Origin: Cryptosporangium minutisporangium
Lineage (GTDB): Bacteria > Actinomycetota > Actinomycetes > Mycobacteriales > Cryptosporangiaceae
Assembly: GCF_039536245.1 (NCBI RefSeq)
Contig: NZ_BAAAYN010000030.1
Location: 89,319 to 153,318, forward strand
Direction: 5' to 3'
DNA length: 64,000 bases
The position numbers and the translations under genes are program-made. Positions within the stretch are counted from its first letter, which is position 1, and the number at the start of each line of letters is the position of its first letter. The notes beneath the pieces are model-generated. The model did no database searches. It was not told the origin of the DNA and worked only from the letters and a program-made list of their open reading frames with translations. Below, piece by piece: positions 17,639 through 26,929 of this stretch.

Positions 17639-17812
17639 GTGGCCGTACCGAAGCGGAAGATGTCGCGCAGCAACACCCGCTCGCGCCGCGCCCAGTGGAA
17701 GACCACCGTGGTGAACACCCAGCCGTGTGACCGTTGCCGGTCGCCGAAGCTGCCGCACACGGCGTGCTCCAACTGCGGCACCTATAACGGCCGTCAGGTT
17801 GTCGCGGTCTGA
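17639..17812 (+). CDS. rpmF: 50S ribosomal protein L32, zinc-binding form
   Basis: 57 residues: [20 protein letters not shown] at the start, then CDRC and CSNC pairs forming the zinc ribbon, and a QVVAV end. The C+ form means it binds zinc, like L28 in this window. Start GTG at 17639 after AGGAG 9 nt upstream. Located between yceD and plsX, the standard yceD-rpmF-plsX cluster linking ribosome assembly and lipid synthesis. Confidence 0.96.
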   Translation: MAVPKRKMSRSNTRSRRAQWKTTVVNTQPCDRCRSPKLPHTACSNCGTYNGRQVVAV

Positions 17813-17880
17813 GCCGGAGGAGATCCCGACCCGGTGATCCGGCGTGTGACCTCGCCACGGCGTCCACTGACGCTGCGGTG

Positions 17881-19008
17881 ATGGCCACACGTCCGGTTCG
17901 GGTCGCTCTCGACCTGCTCGGCGGCGATCGCGCGCCGGACGTCGTCGTCGAAGGAGCGCTCGCCGCCCTCGCGGAGGACCCTCAGCTCCACCTGGTCGTG
18001 GCCGGCCCGTCCGGCCTGCGGCCGCGGTGGGCTTCGGTCGCCGACCGGGTGACGCTGCTCCCCACCGACGAGGGAGTCGGTATGGCGGACGCCCCGGTGC
18101 GGGCGGTCCGCAACCGTCGGACCTCGGTGCGGCTCGCCGTCGAGGCGGTCCGCAACGGTGCCGCGGACGCGGTGGTGAGCATCGGTCCGACCGGCGCCGC
18201 CGTCGCCGCTGCCGTCACCGAGCTGGGCAAGCTTCCGGGGTACCGCCGTCCCGTGCTGGCGGCGGTACTGCCCGCGGTCGCTCATCCCGTGGTGCTTCTG
18301 GACGTCGGTGCACACGCCGGAGCTTCCGACGCCGATCTGGTCCGGCACGGACGCCTCGGCTCCGCGTTCGCCCGGACGGCGCTCGGTCTCGACTGGCCGC
18401 GGGTGGGTCTGCTGTCGGTCGGCACCGAGCCGGGCAAGGGCGACTCGCTCCGGAAGAAGGCCGATCGCGGCCTGACCGGCAGTGGCCTGCACTACGTCGG
18501 CCTCGTCGAGGGCTACGACATCCCGCTCGGCGGACGTGCCGACGTCGTCGTCACCGACGGATTCACCGGCAACGTCGTGCTGAAGACCCTGGAGGGCTCG
18601 TTGGCGCTGGCTGCGACGAACGACGCCGCGACCAACGGCGCCGGTCCGAACGGTGTCTGCTCCAACAGTTCCTGTCCGCACGGGGCTGCGAGGAACTTCG
18701 CGAGCTCCGCGTCGGGCGTCCTGGGTGGCGGCTCGCGCCGGGCCGCGACGCTGCTCGGCGTCGCAGGGACCGTCGTCATCGGCCACGGAGCGGCTGGCTC
18801 CGCGGACGTCGCCGACTGCGTCGCGCTGGCCGCGGCCGCCGTCCGCGACAACTATCTGCTCCACCTCCGCGCGGTGCTCGACCACTCCGCGCAGGCGTCC
18901 GAGATCGCACCACCGCCGGAAGCCGATCCGGACGAGCAGCACCGGTCGGCCGCCCGGCAGCAGAACCGCCCGCAGGCACGAATGACCGCCGCACCGGCGG
19001 CGACCTGA
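17881..19008 (+). CDS. plsX: Divergent PlsX phosphate acyltransferase
   Basis: PlsX makes acyl-phosphate from acyl-ACP for phospholipid synthesis. 375 residues with [20 protein letters not shown] at the start, [29 protein letters not shown] and the C-terminal [10 protein letters not shown]. Family positions deviate: the usual D-x-MGGD reads DLLGGD, the usual SAGNTGA reads SIGPTGA, and LDLGANVD reads LDVGAHAG. The segment after LEGS is shorter and contains an odd CSNSSC stretch. GTG at 17878 is an alternative start. Context (rpmF before, rnc after) strongly supports the call; whether activity is normal is uncertain. Confidence 0.85.
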   Translation: MATRPVRVALDLLGGDRAPDVVVEGALAALAEDPQLHLVVAGPSGLRPRWASVADRVTLLPTDEGVGMADAPVRAVRNRRTSVRLAVEAVRNGAADAVVSIGPTGAAVAAAVTELGKLPGYRRPVLAAVLPAVAHPVVLLDVGAHAGASDADLVRHGRLGSAFARTALGLDWPRVGLLSVGTEPGKGDSLRKKADRGLTGSGLHYVGLVEGYDIPLGGRADVVVTDGFTGNVVLKTLEGSLALAATNDAATNGAGPNGVCSNSSCPHGAARNFASSASGVLGGGSRRAATLLGVAGTVVIGHGAAGSADVADCVALAAAAVRDNYLLHLRAVLDHSAQASEIAPPPEADPDEQHRSAARQQNRPQARMTAAPAAT

Positions 19009-19022
19009 GAGAAGGCACGGCG

Positions 19023-19961
19023 ATGAGGGAGCGACCCCCCGCAGCGCTGCTGGAGGAAGCGATCGGCGTCGAGCTGGACGCGGATTTGCTCGAACGCGCG
19101 CTGACGCATCGGTCGTATGCGTACGAGAACGGCGGGCTGCCGACGAACGAGCGGCTGGAGTTCCTCGGGGACGCCGTGCTGGGCCTGGTCATCACGTCCT
19201 CGCTCTACTTGAGCTACCCCGACCTGCCGGAGGGCCAGCTGGCCAAGCTCCGTGCGTCGGTGGTGAACATGCGTGCGCTGGCCGGCGTGGCGCGCGACCT
19301 GGGGCCCGGTGGCCTGGGTGCGCATCTCCTGCTCGGCAAGGGCGAGGAGGCGACCGGCGGCCGGAACAAGGCCAGCATCCTCGCCGACACGCTGGAGGCG
19401 CTGCTCGGCTCCGTCTACCTCGAACACGGCCTGGAGACCGCGTCCAAGGTGATCCACCGGCTGTTCGACGAACTGATGGCCGACGTGGCGCAGCGCGGCG
19501 CCGGGCTGGACTGGAAGACGAGCCTGCAGGAGCTGACCGCGAGCAACGCGCTGGGCGTCCCGGAGTACCGGGTCACCGAGGCCGGTCCCGACCACGCCAA
19601 GACGTTCACCGCGACGGCGGTCGTCGGGGGCGAGGAACTGGGCACCGGCGAGGGGCGGAGCAAGAAGGAGGCCGAGCAGAAAGCGGCCGAGCTCGCCTGG
19701 CGCACGCTGCGCAACCGCATCGACGCCGGGAGCAGCGCGACGCCAGGGGCCGCGCCTGCGCAGAGCGCGGTCAACCCGGCGTTCGCCGACCCGGGAGCCG
19801 CCGACACCAGGGCCCCGCAGGCCGAGGTCCGGAAGATCCGGAACGTCGGCGTCCTGAACGGCTCCACATCCGCCGACGGCTCCACATCCGCCGATGGCCC
19901 GGTACCCGCCGACGGGTCCGCGCCCGACGACGACGGCTCTGCTCGCGAGTCCGACGGCTGA
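19023..19961 (+). CDS. rnc: Ribonuclease III
   Basis: Double-strand-specific RNase for rRNA and mRNA processing. 312 residues: catalytic domain with the signature [15 protein letters not shown] (about residues 41-55), the second acidic site [13 protein letters not shown] (about 122-134), then a dsRNA-binding domain with [11 protein letters not shown] and [16 protein letters not shown] (to ~237). The last ~75 residues are a low-complexity tail with an STSADG repeat, absent from E. coli RNase III. ATG at 19023 with GAGAAGG upstream. Only 4 nt separate it from mutM. Confidence 0.96.
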   Translation: MRERPPAALLEEAIGVELDADLLERALTHRSYAYENGGLPTNERLEFLGDAVLGLVITSSLYLSYPDLPEGQLAKLRASVVNMRALAGVARDLGPGGLGAHLLLGKGEEATGGRNKASILADTLEALLGSVYLEHGLETASKVIHRLFDELMADVAQRGAGLDWKTSLQELTASNALGVPEYRVTEAGPDHAKTFTATAVVGGEELGTGEGRSKKEAEQKAAELAWRTLRNRIDAGSSATPGAAPAQSAVNPAFADPGAADTRAPQAEVRKIRNVGVLNGSTSADGSTSADGPVPADGSAPDDDGSARESDG

Positions 19962-19965
19962 CCGG

Positions 19966-20871
19966 ATGCCTGAACTCCCCGAGGTCGAGGTCGTCCGCCG
20001 CGGCCTCGACCGCTGGATCCTCGGTCGCCCGATCGAGACGGTCGAGGTCTACAACCCCCGATCGATCCGCCGGCACACCGCCGGACCGCTGCACTTCGCC
20101 GAGGTCCTGACCGGCCGGACGTTGCTCGCCGCCCACCGGCGCGGCAAGTACCTCTGGCTGCCGACCGACGGCGGTGACGCGCTCGTCGGCCACCTGGGCA
20201 TGAGTGGGCAGCTCCTGGTCCAGCCTCCGGACGCGCCCGACGAGACGCATCTGCGCGCCCGTATCCGGTTCGCTCCGGACGACGGTCGTGACCACGAGAA
20301 CCGCGAGCTGCGCTTCGTCGACCAGCGGACGTTCGGTGGCCTGTCGGTGGAGCCGCTACCGGTCCCCGGCAATGCGGTCGACCACTGGGACCGCGAGAAC
20401 GTCCCGCCGAGCATCGCGCACATCGCCCGTGACCCGCTCGACCCGAACTTCGATCCGGACGCGTTCGCGGTCGCGCTGCGGCGCAAGCGCACCGGCGTCA
20501 AACGGGCGTTGTTGGATCAGACGTTGATCTCCGGCGTGGGCAACATCTACGCCGACGAGGCGCTCTGGCGTGCGCAGCTGCACTACGCGCGCCCGACCGA
20601 GTCGCTGACCGGGCCGCAGATCCGTCGCCTGCTCGACGCCGTCCGGGACGTGATGCTCGAGGCGCTGGAGCAGGGCGGGACATCGTTCGACGCGCTGTAC
20701 GTCAACGTGAACGGGGAGAGCGGGTACTTCGAGCGGTCGCTGGCCGCCTATGGCCGCGCGGATCAGGCGTGTCCGCGCTGCGGGACGCTGATCCGCCGCG
20801 ACGCGTTCATGAACCGCTCCTCGTACACCTGCCCGAAGTGTCAACCACGGCCCCGCCGAGCGCGGTGGTAG
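19966..20871 (+). CDS. mutM: Formamidopyrimidine-DNA glycosylase (Fpg)
   Basis: Excises 8-oxoguanine and formamidopyrimidines, with AP-lyase activity. 301 residues starting [16 protein letters not shown], which supplies the catalytic Pro (after Met removal) and Glu; K in RRGKYLWL (about residue 60); the H2TH region with [18 protein letters not shown]; and a C-terminal zinc finger [10 protein letters not shown]...CPKCQ. Length is normal. ATG at 19966 directly after the rnc stop. The rnc-mutM-smc order is typical of actinobacteria, here with extra genes before smc. Confidence 0.96.
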   Translation: MPELPEVEVVRRGLDRWILGRPIETVEVYNPRSIRRHTAGPLHFAEVLTGRTLLAAHRRGKYLWLPTDGGDALVGHLGMSGQLLVQPPDAPDETHLRARIRFAPDDGRDHENRELRFVDQRTFGGLSVEPLPVPGNAVDHWDRENVPPSIAHIARDPLDPNFDPDAFAVALRRKRTGVKRALLDQTLISGVGNIYADEALWRAQLHYARPTESLTGPQIRRLLDAVRDVMLEALEQGGTSFDALYVNVNGESGYFERSLAAYGRADQACPRCGTLIRRDAFMNRSSYTCPKCQPRPRRARW

Positions 20872-20911
20872 GTGCGGATAAAGCCCCCTATTTGTGGTTA
20901 CATCTTCTATC

Positions 20912-20917
20912 TAGGGT
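20912..20917 (+). promoter_or_regulatory. Candidate -10 box for the receiver-domain gene
   Basis: TAGGGT in an unusually A/T-rich stretch (20880-20917) just after mutM, 23 nt before the receiver ATG. No well-spaced -35 is evident; TTGTGG at 14-nt spacing is the nearest. Confidence 0.35.
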
Positions 20918-20939
20918 CAACTCGCACGGGGGGCGCGGG

Positions 20940-21314
20940 ATGAGCACGATCCTGGTCGCGGATGACGACCGCGACATCCTCGACCTGGTCGCCTTCAAGC
21001 TCAGCGCGGCCGGGCACGAGCTGATCACCGCGACCGACGGCGCCACGGCGCTCACCGAGGCGCGCCGGGCGGTCCCCGACATCATCGTTCTCGACGTCGC
21101 GATGCCGGGCATGTCGGGGCTGGACGTGTGTCGCGAACTGCGGGCCGACGCGGTTACCAGCGCGATCCCGGTCATCCTGCTCACCGCCCGCGGCCAGGAG
21201 TCCGACGTCGAGGCCGGGTTCAGCGTCGGGGCCGACGACTACATCGTCAAGCCCTTCAGCCCCCGCGAACTCCAAAGCCGCGTGACGGCCCTACTCAGCC
21301 GCGCCCGAACCTGA
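20940..21314 (+). CDS. Stand-alone response-regulator receiver domain
   Basis: 124 residues consisting only of a CheY-like receiver: acidic pocket in ILVADDDRDI (about 4-13), phosphoacceptor Asp in IIVLDVAMPGMSGLDV (D~54), conserved Thr/Ser in VILLTARG and Lys in DDYIVKPFSPREL. No DNA-binding or output domain follows, so it must signal by protein-protein contact. No histidine kinase is adjacent. ATG at 20940 follows a GGGGGG stretch. It converges on the CAP-domain gene. Confidence 0.9.
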   Translation: MSTILVADDDRDILDLVAFKLSAAGHELITATDGATALTEARRAVPDIIVLDVAMPGMSGLDVCRELRADAVTSAIPVILLTARGQESDVEAGFSVGADDYIVKPFSPRELQSRVTALLSRART

Positions 21315-21330
21315 CCGGGCGGGCCGCCCC

Positions 21331-22176
21331 CTACTCAGCGCCGAACATTTGGGTCCAGTAAGGGGTGCCCGCCGAGTCGGTGGCCACGCCGATCCCGACC
21401 GCCTTCGAGGCGCAGTTCAGGATGTTCGCCCGGTGTCCCGCGCTGTTCATCCATGCGTCCATCACGGCCGCGGCGTCCTTCTGGCCCAGCGCGATGTTCT
21501 CCCCGGTCGGCACCTCGTACCCGGCTTCCTTCGCGCGGTCCCAGGGCGAGACGCCGTCCGGCGTCATGTGCGCGAAGTAGTCGCGGGCGATCATGTCCTC
21601 GCTGTGCTTCAGCGCGGCCGCCGCCAGACGCGAGTCGGCGTGGACCGGGTCGCATCCGGCCTCGGCCCGCGCGGTGTTGACCAGCTCGATGACCTGATCG
21701 CTCTCGTTGGCCGGCCCGGCCAGTGCGGTGGAGGGCTCTTCGGCGCTCTTCTCGGCGGTCGGCGCCGACGACCCGGCGCTGCTGGGGGACTGGGCGGCGC
21801 TCGCCGACGGCGCGGCGGAGGTGGGCGTGGCACCGGGCCCGGCGGCCGCCGGCCTCTTGGAGCGGCTCGCGGTGTCACCGCCGGACTTGGCCGGGTCGGT
21901 GGTCGCCGCCTCGACCGGTTGGCTCGCCGGGGCGTCGATCGACACCGGGGAACCCTTCGCGGTCTGCAGCGTGTCGGCGCCGGCGCGCCCGAGGTACCAC
22001 GGGATCCACGCACCGACGGCGATGGCGGCGAGCACGACCAGCACGAGGACGCTGCGCGTGCTGAAGCCGGCGCGCTCACGTGCGCTGCCGCGTCCCCCGG
22101 CGGAACGCCAGGGGGTCGGGCTGACCCTGTCGGCCCGCCGGTGGCGTGGTTGGTAACTGCTCCGTTGCTGCTCCAT
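21331..22176 (-). CDS. Membrane-anchored CAP/SCP-domain protein (YkwD-like)
   Basis: 281 residues: a basic cytoplasmic segment (1-40), one transmembrane helix (about 41-64, [15 protein letters not shown]), a Ser/Pro/Ala-rich spacer (~70-175), then a CAP domain with [41 protein letters not shown] and [14 protein letters not shown], the last giving the conserved His/Glu pocket. Exposed outside the membrane; CAP proteins act in envelope or matrix biology but no enzymatic role is established for this type. The ATG at 22176 sits 8 nt after a TAGGCT -10 box with no Shine-Dalgarno sequence. Confidence 0.88.
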   Translation of the reverse strand: MEQQRSSYQPRHRRADRVSPTPWRSAGGRGSARERAGFSTRSVLVLVVLAAIAVGAWIPWYLGRAGADTLQTAKGSPVSIDAPASQPVEAATTDPAKSGGDTASRSKRPAAAGPGATPTSAAPSASAAQSPSSAGSSAPTAEKSAEEPSTALAGPANESDQVIELVNTARAEAGCDPVHADSRLAAAALKHSEDMIARDYFAHMTPDGVSPWDRAKEAGYEVPTGENIALGQKDAAAVMDAWMNSAGHRANILNCASKAVGIGVATDSAGTPYWTQMFGAE

Positions 22177-22184
22177 CGGCGGCG

Positions 22185-22190
22185 AGCCTA
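22185..22190 (-). promoter_or_regulatory. -10 box of a probable leaderless promoter (CAP gene)
   Basis: TAGGCT on the minus strand, 8 nt before the ATG at 22176, with no ribosome-binding site between. It lies back to back with the acyP promoter in a 91-bp divergent region. Confidence 0.5.
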
Positions 22191-22253
22191 GGAACCGCCG
22201 CAGCCGACGCACCAGGCCCACGCCGCAACTACAAGGTCGGTTTAATGCGCGGT

Positions 22254-22259
22254 TAGAGT
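22254..22259 (+). promoter_or_regulatory. -10 box of a probable leaderless acyP promoter
   Basis: TAGAGT followed by 8 nt and then GTG at 22268. No Shine-Dalgarno sequence is present, suggesting the mRNA starts at or near the GTG. Confidence 0.5.
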
Positions 22260-22267
22260 TGGGCTCT

Positions 22268-22627
22268 GTGAGCACTCCCGTGTACCCGGGTGAACCATCC
22301 GAGGATGGCAGCCCGCGTCAAGTGACTCGTCACCCCCAAGACGTACCGCTGCCCGACCCGGTTCGACTGACCGCGTGGGTCCGTGGCCGGGTTCAGGGAG
22401 TCGGCTTCCGGTGGTGGACGCGGAGCCGCGCGCTGGAGCTCGGACTGGTCGGTTGGGCCCGGAATGCGGCCGACGGACGGGTCGAGGTGGTCGCCGAAGG
22501 ACCCCGAAGTGACTGCGATGCGCTGCTGGCCTTGCTGCGTGGCGGCGGAACTCCGGGTCACGTCGATCACGTCGCCGAACGATTCAGTCCCCCGAAGGGT
22601 GGACTGTCGGGTTTTTCCGAGCGCTGA
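22268..22627 (+). CDS. acyP: Acylphosphatase
   Basis: Hydrolyses acyl phosphates. 119 residues; the last ~85 form the acylphosphatase fold with the catalytic [11 protein letters not shown] (Arg, about residues 41-51) and [17 protein letters not shown] (Asn substrate site, about 64-80). An N-terminal extension of ~33 residues is not part of the fold; GTG at 22268 is retained because of the -10 box position. An acylphosphatase before smc is a common actinobacterial arrangement. A link with PlsX acyl phosphates is possible but only inference. Confidence 0.92.
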   Translation: MSTPVYPGEPSEDGSPRQVTRHPQDVPLPDPVRLTAWVRGRVQGVGFRWWTRSRALELGLVGWARNAADGRVEVVAEGPRSDCDALLALLRGGGTPGHVDHVAERFSPPKGGLSGFSER

Positions 22628-22671
22628 GACGGGTACGGCCGAATGTGGCAGACCACATCCCCACGCCTGGC

Positions 22672-22700
22672 GTGACCTTGGCCGCGAGAGACCGTAAGCT
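22672..22700 (+). promoter_or_regulatory. Candidate promoter upstream of the small coiled-coil gene
   Basis: GTGACC (22672-22677, near TTGACN) and TAAGCT (22695-22700, TANNNT) are separated by 17 nt. A start near 22707 would give a leader of ~168 nt before the ATG at 22875, holding the palindrome at 22845-22858. Confidence 0.5.
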
Positions 22701-22844
22701 GTTTGCGGACCATTTCAGTGGACTGCGTGAGCAGGGGTTGACCGTCGCCCTACACGTACCGGCCCTGCGAGGACCAGCCTGGTTGCCCGGGTCGGTATCG
22801 CCAGTGGGGTCGGTGTCTGCGCGTCCACGGGTCACCATAAACAC

Positions 22845-22858
22845 GGCGTTCGAACGCC
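22845..22858. promoter_or_regulatory. 14-bp perfect palindrome, possible operator
   Basis: GGCGTTCGAACGCC is its own reverse complement and ends 16 nt before the small coiled-coil ATG. It shares GTTCGAAC letters with LexA boxes but lacks the 4-nt centre, so SOS control is not supported. Confidence 0.4.
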
Positions 22859-22874
22859 CATACGAGGAGACACC

Positions 22875-23078
22875 ATGGCGAAGGCCCTCTTCGGCCATGT
22901 CGGCAATGTTGCCGACGGCCGACTGCGCGACGAGGTAGTGCGGCTGCGCGGGACGGTACGGACGTTGGAGTTCGAGATCGCTCGACTCCGCGCCGAGAAC
23001 GACCGACTCGCTGCCGAGCTTTCCGACCGCGATTCGGAGCTGAGCCGGGTCTCCGAGCTGGAGCACCAGCCCGTCTGA
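22875..23078 (+). CDS. Small leucine-zipper-like coiled-coil protein upstream of smc
   Basis: 67 residues beginning MAKALFGHVGNVADGRLRDE, then a heptad-patterned helix from about 18 to 62 (LRGTVRTLEFEIARLRAEND with Leu/Val/Ile spacing). A similar short protein with an MAxALxGHVG start is, as I recall, common just before smc in actinobacteria; function unknown. ATG at 22875 follows GAGGAGA at good distance. Dimerisation is the only property the sequence predicts. Confidence 0.8.
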   Translation: MAKALFGHVGNVADGRLRDEVVRLRGTVRTLEFEIARLRAENDRLAAELSDRDSELSRVSELEHQPV

Positions 23079-23271
23079 CCTCGACCGGGCCGGGCGGCGA
23101 AGGGTCAGCACCCCGCCGAGGACCCGGCAGATCCGGTTGGGCGAGGGCTTCGCTGGTCACCAGCCCGTCCGATCCGGCAGAACTACTCAAGGCACCGCCC
23201 CGGCTGTGCTGTGGGGGGCCGCCGCACCGGCCCGCCCCGACACGAACCCGTCTGCGCAGATAGCCGCTGGT

Positions 23272-23302
23272 GGGGAAGGTATGGTCGTCCAAAACCTTCC
23301 CC
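23272..23302 (+). other. Hairpin in the smc leader
   Basis: GGGGAAGGT (23272-23280) pairs with ACCTTCCCC (23294-23302), a 9-bp stem with a 13-nt loop, 58 nt before smc in the 281-nt gap after the small coiled-coil gene. It could be an attenuator or the terminator of the preceding gene; no T tract follows. Nothing else was recognised in the gap. Confidence 0.4.
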
Positions 23303-23359
23303 TACTCGCGCCTGTCCGCGCAGGGACGACCGCGCGGAGATCCCACCAGCCGGAGAGTC

Positions 23360-26300
23360 GTGCACCTCAAAAGCCTCACGCTGAGGGGCTTCAAGTCCTT
23401 CGCTTCGTCGACGACCCTGCGGTTCGAGCCCGGCATCACGTGCGTCGTCGGGCCGAACGGTTCGGGCAAGTCCAACGTCGTCGATGCGATCGCCTGGGTG
23501 CTCGGCGAGCAGGGTGCGAAGGCGCTGCGGGGCGGCAAGATGGAAGACGTCATCTTCGCCGGTACCGCGGGTCGCGCGCCGCTCGGGCGGGCTGAGGTCA
23601 CGCTGACGATCGACAACCACGATGGTGCGTTGCCGATCGAGTACGCCGAGGTGTCGATCACCCGGCGCCTGTTCCGTACCGGCGACTCCGAGTACGAGAT
23701 CAACGGCGATTCGTGCCGTCTGCTCGACATCCAGGAGTTGCTCTCGGACTCGGGTATCGGCCGGGAGATGCACGTCATCGTCGGCCAGGGGCAGCTGGAC
23801 AGCGTCCTCCAGTCGCGCCCGGAAGACCGTCGCGGGTTCATCGAGGAAGCCGCCGGCGTCTTGAAGCACCGCAAACGCAAGGAAAAAGCACTGCGGAAGC
23901 TCGACGCCATGCAGGCGAACCTCACCCGCCTCACCGACCTCACCGCCGAGCTGCGCCGTCAGCTCAAGCCGTTGGGGCGTCAGGCCGAGGTCGCCCGCCG
24001 GGCCGCCGGTGTCCAATCCGCCCTGCGGGACGCGCGGCTGCGGCTGCTCGCCGACGACCTGGTCACCCTGCGCACGGCGCTGGAGCAGGACGTCGCCGAC
24101 GAGGCCGCGGTCCGGGCCCGGCGGGTGCAGGTCGAGGCCGATCTGGAGGCCGACCGCGAGCGGGAGGCCCAACTGGACGCCGCGATGGCGGCCGACGCCC
24201 CGGTGCTCGCCCGTGCGCAGGACACCTGGTACCGGCTGTCCGCGTTGCAGGAGCGTTTCCGCGGGTTGGCGCAGCTCGCCGACGAACGTCTGCGGTACCT
24301 CTCGGCCGAGCCGGAGGAGAGCCGCCCGACCCGCGACCCGGAGGTGCTCGAACAGGAAGCCGCCGTGGTCCGGGGGCAGCACGAGGCGCTCACCGAGGCG
24401 CTGGAGGCCGATCAGGAGCGTCTGGCCGAGGCGACCGAGGCCCGGGCCGAGTACGAGCGGCGGGCCTACGACGCCGAGCGCGCCCACGTCGCCGCGATGA
24501 AGGCGGTCGCCGACCGCCGGGAAGGCTTCGCGCGGCTGACCGGCCAGGTCAACGCGTTGCGCACCAGGGCAACCGCGGCCGAGGACGAGATCGCCCGGCT
24601 CTCCGCGTCGTTGGGCGAGGCCCGGGCGCGGACCGACGTCGCACAGTCCGAATTGGAGGTCGCCCAGGAGGCCGCCGACGGGCTGGACGAGGGCGACACC
24701 GACCTGTTCGCCCGGCACGCCGCCGCCCGCGAGGAGCTGGAGGTCGCCGAGGCGCGGGTCCGTGAGCTCACCCAGAGCGAGCGGGTCGCCGAGCGCGAGG
24801 CGTCGGAGTGGAAGGCCCGCCAGGAAGCGCTGGCCCTCGGACTGTCCCGGAAGGACGGCGCGGGTGCCCTGCTGTCCGCCGGTGACCAGGTGCCCGGACT
24901 GCTCGGCGGCGTCGCCGGGCTGCTCAGCGTCGAAGTGGGGTACGAGGCGGCGCTCGCCGCGGCGCTCGGTGGACTCGCCGATGCGGTCGCGGTGGCGTCG
25001 GTGGACAGCGCTGTGGACGCGATCGAGTGGCTGCGGTCGGCAGACGCCGGCCGGGCCACGCTGCTGGTGGCCGGCGGCGGCGACGCCGCGGACGGCCCGT
25101 GGCCGGTCCTGCCGGACGACGCCCGATGGGCGGTCGACCTGGTCAAGGTCGCCGACGACCTGCGTCCCGCGGTCCGGCGCGCGCTCCACCAGGTCGCGTG
25201 CGTTCCGTCGGTGGACGCGGCCCGCGCGCTGGTGTCCCGCGAACCGGGCGTCCGTGCGATCACGCCCGAGGGCGACGTCGTGGGCGCGGTCGAGGCGGCG
25301 GGCGGCGCGGCCAAGGCGCAGAGCACGCTGGAGATCCAGGCGGCGGTGGACGACGCCCGCGACCGCCGGGCCGAGGCCGAACGCCGGGGCGAGCGGCTGC
25401 GCGCCCAGCTGGAGGCCGCCCGCGCCGAGGTGGACACCCGTAAGGAGACCGTGCGGGTGGTGGCGGCGGCCCAGAAGGAGGCCGAGACCCAGCGCCACCA
25501 GGCCGAGCGGCGGATCGCCGAGCTGTCGACCGCCGCCCGGTCGGCGCGTGCCGAGGCCGAGCGGCTCGCGCAGGGAAGGTTGCGCGCCGAGGAGGCGCGG
25601 GACAAGGATTTGGAGGGCCTCGCGGCGCTGGAGGAGCGGCTCCGGCTGGCCGAGGAGACGCCGCTCGACGACGAGCCGTCCACCGACGAGCGGGACGAGC
25701 TGCAGACGCTGGCGAGCCAGGCCCGGCAGAACGAGATGGAGGTGCGGCTGGCCGTCCGCACCGCCGAGGAGCGGGTGCGGTCGCTGGCCGGCCGGGCGGA
25801 GTCGCTGGAGCGGGCCGCGGCATCGGAGCGCGCGGCCAGGGCCCGGGCCGAAGCGGCGCGCGCCGCCCGTGCCCTGGTCGCCCCGGTGGCGCGCGCGGTC
25901 TCGTCCGGAGCCCGGGTCGCGCTGGCGAAGATCGAGGTGTCGCTGACCGCCGCTGCCGAGGAGCGGGACGCGGTGGCCGAGGCGCGGGTGGCGCGCGAGG
26001 CCGAGCTGACCGGCGTCCGGGCGCGGGTGCGGGAGCTGGCCGCCGAGCTCGACCGGCTCACCGACGCCATGCACCGGGACGAGGTGGCCCGCGCCGAGCA
26101 GCGGATGCGGATCGAGCAGCTGGAGATCAAGGCCGCCGACGACTTCGCGATCGACGTCGAGACGCTGGCGAACGAGTACGGGCCGCAGATGCCGGTGCCG
26201 CCGACCCAGGCCGAGATCGCCGAGGCCGAGCGGAACGGCGAGCCGCCACCGCCCGCGCTGCCGTACCACCGGCCGACGCAGGAGAAGCGGGCCGCGAAGG

Positions 26301-26929
26301 CCGAGCGCGACCTCCAGTTGCTCGGCAAGGTCAACCCGCTGGCGCTGGAGGAGTTCGCGGCGCTGGAGGAGCGGTTCAAGTTCCTCAGCACGCAGCTGGA
26401 AGACCTCAAGGACACCCGTCGGGATCTGCTGACCGTGGTGAAAGAGGTCGACGAGCGGATCCACGAAGTCTTCAAGAGCGCGTTCGAGGACACCGCGCGA
26501 GAGTTCGAGGTGGTGTTCCGGACGCTGTTCCCCGGCGGCGAGGGGCGCATCTTCCTCACCGACCCGGAGGATCTGCTGACCACCGGCGTCGAGGTGGAGG
26601 CGCGGCCGCCGGGCAAGAAGGTCAAGCGGCTGTCGCTGCTCTCCGGTGGGGAGCGCTCGCTGACTGCGGTGGCGCTGTTGGTGGCGATCTTCCGGGCCCG
26701 GCCCTCGCCGTTCTACGTGATGGACGAGGTCGAGGCGGCGCTCGACGACACCAACCTGGGGCGGTTGATCACGCTGCTGGAGCAGTTGCAGGAGTCCAGC
26801 CAGCTGATCATCATCACGCACCAGAAGCGAACGATGGAGATCGCCGACGCGCTTTACGGCGTCGCGATGCGCGGCGATGGGATCACGCAGGTGATCAGCC
26901 AGCGCCTCCGCGATGCGGTGACCGCTTAG
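23360..26929 (+). CDS. smc: Chromosome segregation protein SMC
   Basis: Structural-maintenance-of-chromosomes ATPase that, with ScpAB, extrudes DNA loops and organises origins. 1189 residues: HLKSLTLRGFKSFAS start, Walker A GPNGSGKS at 31-38, long coiled coil, hinge around residues 510-660 (GLLGGVAGLLSVEVGYEAALAAALGG split motif), second coiled coil, and the C-terminal head with the signature LLSGGERSLTAVALL and Walker B FYVMDEVEAALD. Length is normal. GTG at 23360 follows CGGAGAG. Its stop overlaps, convergently, the stop of a 36-residue gene. ftsY, normally next, is displaced ~2.2 kb by that gene and phoD. Confidence 0.97.
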   Translation: MHLKSLTLRGFKSFASSTTLRFEPGITCVVGPNGSGKSNVVDAIAWVLGEQGAKALRGGKMEDVIFAGTAGRAPLGRAEVTLTIDNHDGALPIEYAEVSITRRLFRTGDSEYEINGDSCRLLDIQELLSDSGIGREMHVIVGQGQLDSVLQSRPEDRRGFIEEAAGVLKHRKRKEKALRKLDAMQANLTRLTDLTAELRRQLKPLGRQAEVARRAAGVQSALRDARLRLLADDLVTLRTALEQDVADEAAVRARRVQVEADLEADREREAQLDAAMAADAPVLARAQDTWYRLSALQERFRGLAQLADERLRYLSAEPEESRPTRDPEVLEQEAAVVRGQHEALTEALEADQERLAEATEARAEYERRAYDAERAHVAAMKAVADRREGFARLTGQVNALRTRATAAEDEIARLSASLGEARARTDVAQSELEVAQEAADGLDEGDTDLFARHAAAREELEVAEARVRELTQSERVAEREASEWKARQEALALGLSRKDGAGALLSAGDQVPGLLGGVAGLLSVEVGYEAALAAALGGLADAVAVASVDSAVDAIEWLRSADAGRATLLVAGGGDAADGPWPVLPDDARWAVDLVKVADDLRPAVRRALHQVACVPSVDAARALVSREPGVRAITPEGDVVGAVEAAGGAAKAQSTLEIQAAVDDARDRRAEAERRGERLRAQLEAARAEVDTRKETVRVVAAAQKEAETQRHQAERRIAELSTAARSARAEAERLAQGRLRAEEARDKDLEGLAALEERLRLAEETPLDDEPSTDERDELQTLASQARQNEMEVRLAVRTAEERVRSLAGRAESLERAAASERAARARAEAARAARALVAPVARAVSSGARVALAKIEVSLTAAAEERDAVAEARVAREAELTGVRARVRELAAELDRLTDAMHRDEVARAEQRMRIEQLEIKAADDFAIDVETLANEYGPQMPVPPTQAEIAEAERNGEPPPPALPYHRPTQEKRAAKAERDLQLLGKVNPLALEEFAALEERFKFLSTQLEDLKDTRRDLLTVVKEVDERIHEVFKSAFEDTAREFEVVFRTLFPGGEGRIFLTDPEDLLTTGVEVEARPPGKKVKRLSLLSGGERSLTAVALLVAIFRARPSPFYVMDEVEAALDDTNLGRLITLLEQLQESSQLIIITHQKRTMEIADALYGVAMRGDGITQVISQRLRDAVTA

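Noticed and set aside
22845..22858. LexA/SOS box
   Set aside because: The actinobacterial box needs GAAC-n4-GTTC; here GTTCGAAC has no central spacer and inverted half-site order.
23183..26821. Very long open frames antisense to smc
   Set aside because: They mirror smc codons in a high-GC gene where stops are rare; no start signals and no recognisable protein. The same applies to the antisense frame over 37986-40253 opposite amtB-glnB-glnD.
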